Positions 27,632-28,218 of a stretch of 28,218 nucleotides of DNA are shown one piece after another. This stretch comes from a virus. Both the position numbers and the translations under genes were made by a program. Position 1 is the stretch's first letter; each line of letters opens with the position of its first letter. The DNA lies in IMG/VR virus record IMGVR_UViG_3300044511_000147, positions 1 to 28,218 of that record. One strand, given 5' to 3'. The notes under the pieces are model-generated. The model saw nothing but the letters and a program-made list of their open reading frames with translations. It was not told where the DNA came from and made no database searches.

Positions 27632-28218
27632 TTATACCTCCACCAATCCGCTCGGTTGGACCAGCTTGCCTCCATCCCAGATGTCCCCGTTCTCGGTAAG
27701 CTTGAGTTCCTCATAGGGAACTGTGTCACGCCGGTAAGTTTCGCTGATCACGTCGCCGAGGACACCGCGAATGACAAGGTGACGGCGGAAGGCCATCGTC
27801 ATGTCTCGCTGGGAGCCGACGTTGACAGTCTCGATGGTGGAACGAACTCGCTCAAGCATCGCCCGAAGGTAGGTCCGCAGACCGTAGCTGGCGCTTGCAA
27901 ACCCTTCGGCGCTGCCAAGAACTCCCCAGAGCACGGCGCTGACTGAGTAGTTAAGCTCACCAGCAGAAGCGATGGGGTCGGCTCGGTTGATCAGAGCCGC
28001 GATACTGTCCGCCGAATTTGCCAACGTCTTCTTCTTCGACTCGTTGAAGAAGGCCGAGTTGAACGAGTTGTGGGTGTAGTCGGGATCAGCCAAGAACCGC
28101 TTGCAAAGGCGGTTGACAAAGTACCCGAAATACTCACCCTTGATGTAAAGGGTGTCGTTCTGGTCCTTGAGGATACCCAGAACCTCGTTGATCGGCGCGG
28201 CGAACTTGGGGCGGTCTA
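27632..28218 (-). CDS. Unidentified protein, partial (N-terminus beyond right edge)
   Basis: The frame has no stop from 27632 to the right edge, giving at least 194 residues, and the first start inside is only a TTG at 28093 in the middle of a coherent sequence. So the gene starts outside. Residues look structured: KFAAPINEVLGILKDQNDTLYIKGEYFGYFVNRLC, SADSIAALINRADPIASAGELNYSVSAVLWGVLG, GLRTYLRAMLERVRSTIETVNVGSQRDMTMAFRRHLVIRGVLGDVI. It is mostly helical. I do not recognise it. The end is 3 bases upstream of the cupin start. Confidence 0.7.
   Translation of the reverse strand, partial: DRPKFAAPINEVLGILKDQNDTLYIKGEYFGYFVNRLCKRFLADPDYTHNSFNSAFFNESKKKTLANSADSIAALINRADPIASAGELNYSVSAVLWGVLGSAEGFASASYGLRTYLRAMLERVRSTIETVNVGSQRDMTMAFRRHLVIRGVLGDVISETYRRDTVPYEELKLTENGDIWDGGKLVQPSGLVEV

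Noticed and set aside
1-28218. CRISPR arrays, tRNA or rRNA genes
   Set aside because: No regularly spaced repeats or cloverleaf-like segments were seen on either strand.

Overview
The window looks like part of a very large (jumbo) tailed phage genome, or a provirus derived from one, of the T4-like superfamily. The host is unknown. The reasons are: tightly packed, often overlapping small genes; a nucleotide-metabolism set (MazG-like, dCMP deaminase, DHFR, thymidylate synthase, deoxyribosyltransferase, Nudix); free-standing HNH endonucleases; a T4 gp4-like nuclease; a set of small proteins starting with a leader that resembles the T4 capsid-targeting sequence; and T4-late-like CTA(N)ATA boxes just upstream of several starts. 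No ribosomal, tRNA or bacterial housekeeping genes are seen, and no structural gene such as terminase, portal or capsid lies in the window.

Layout. At 1-5745 (minus strand) there is a glycosyltransferase-like gene cut by the left edge, MazG-like and dCMP deaminase genes, a polytopic membrane protein, a RimI-like acetyltransferase, the N-terminal part of a DnaE-type polymerase that stops at the catalytic palm, and a ClpP-like protease. A plus-strand leader-bearing protein follows at 5802-6275. At 6272-13197 (minus) is an operon-like array prkA - yeaH - TPR/GT9-like - spoVR - two small genes, with a good sigma70-type promoter in front of prkA. At 13302-14216 are two leader-bearing proteins and an HNH gene. 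A plus-strand Cys-rich lipoprotein with its own promoter sits at 14319-14534.

From 14549 to 20924 (mostly minus) lie HldE, a 53-residue protein, a PD-(D/E)XK-like protein, DHFR, an HNH endonuclease, a deoxyribosyltransferase, a zinc-ribbon Nudix hydrolase, a methyltransferase-like protein, a small plus-strand two-helix membrane protein and ThyA. A 250-base intergenic region with two hairpins follows. From 21175 to 25857 the plus strand carries a possible glycosyltransferase-fold protein, an acidic protein, an FmdB-type zinc ribbon, a further leader-like protein, a hypothetical protein and the gp4-like nuclease. These are interrupted by a minus-strand HNH plus leader-bearing pair (22540-24120). 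The right end (25778-28218, minus) has a small helical protein, class II fructose-bisphosphatase (GlpX), a cupin and an unidentified gene cut by the right edge.

How the genes may work together. The nucleotide genes fit dTTP and dNTP supply during phage replication. HldE, GlpX, the cupin and the GT9-like protein could form a sugar-nucleotide or glycan-modification set. PrkA, YeaH and SpoVR are the three partners of a conserved bacterial stress/starvation kinase system, here carried together by a phage-like genome. The strongest new signal is a proposed late regulon: five or six small proteins sharing a T4-CTS-like leader, three of whose transcription units (plus a methyltransferase and a small membrane protein) start 4-6 bases after a CTA(N)ATA or ATAGATA box with no clear Shine-Dalgarno site. 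This suggests late, possibly leaderless transcripts for proteins packed into the head.
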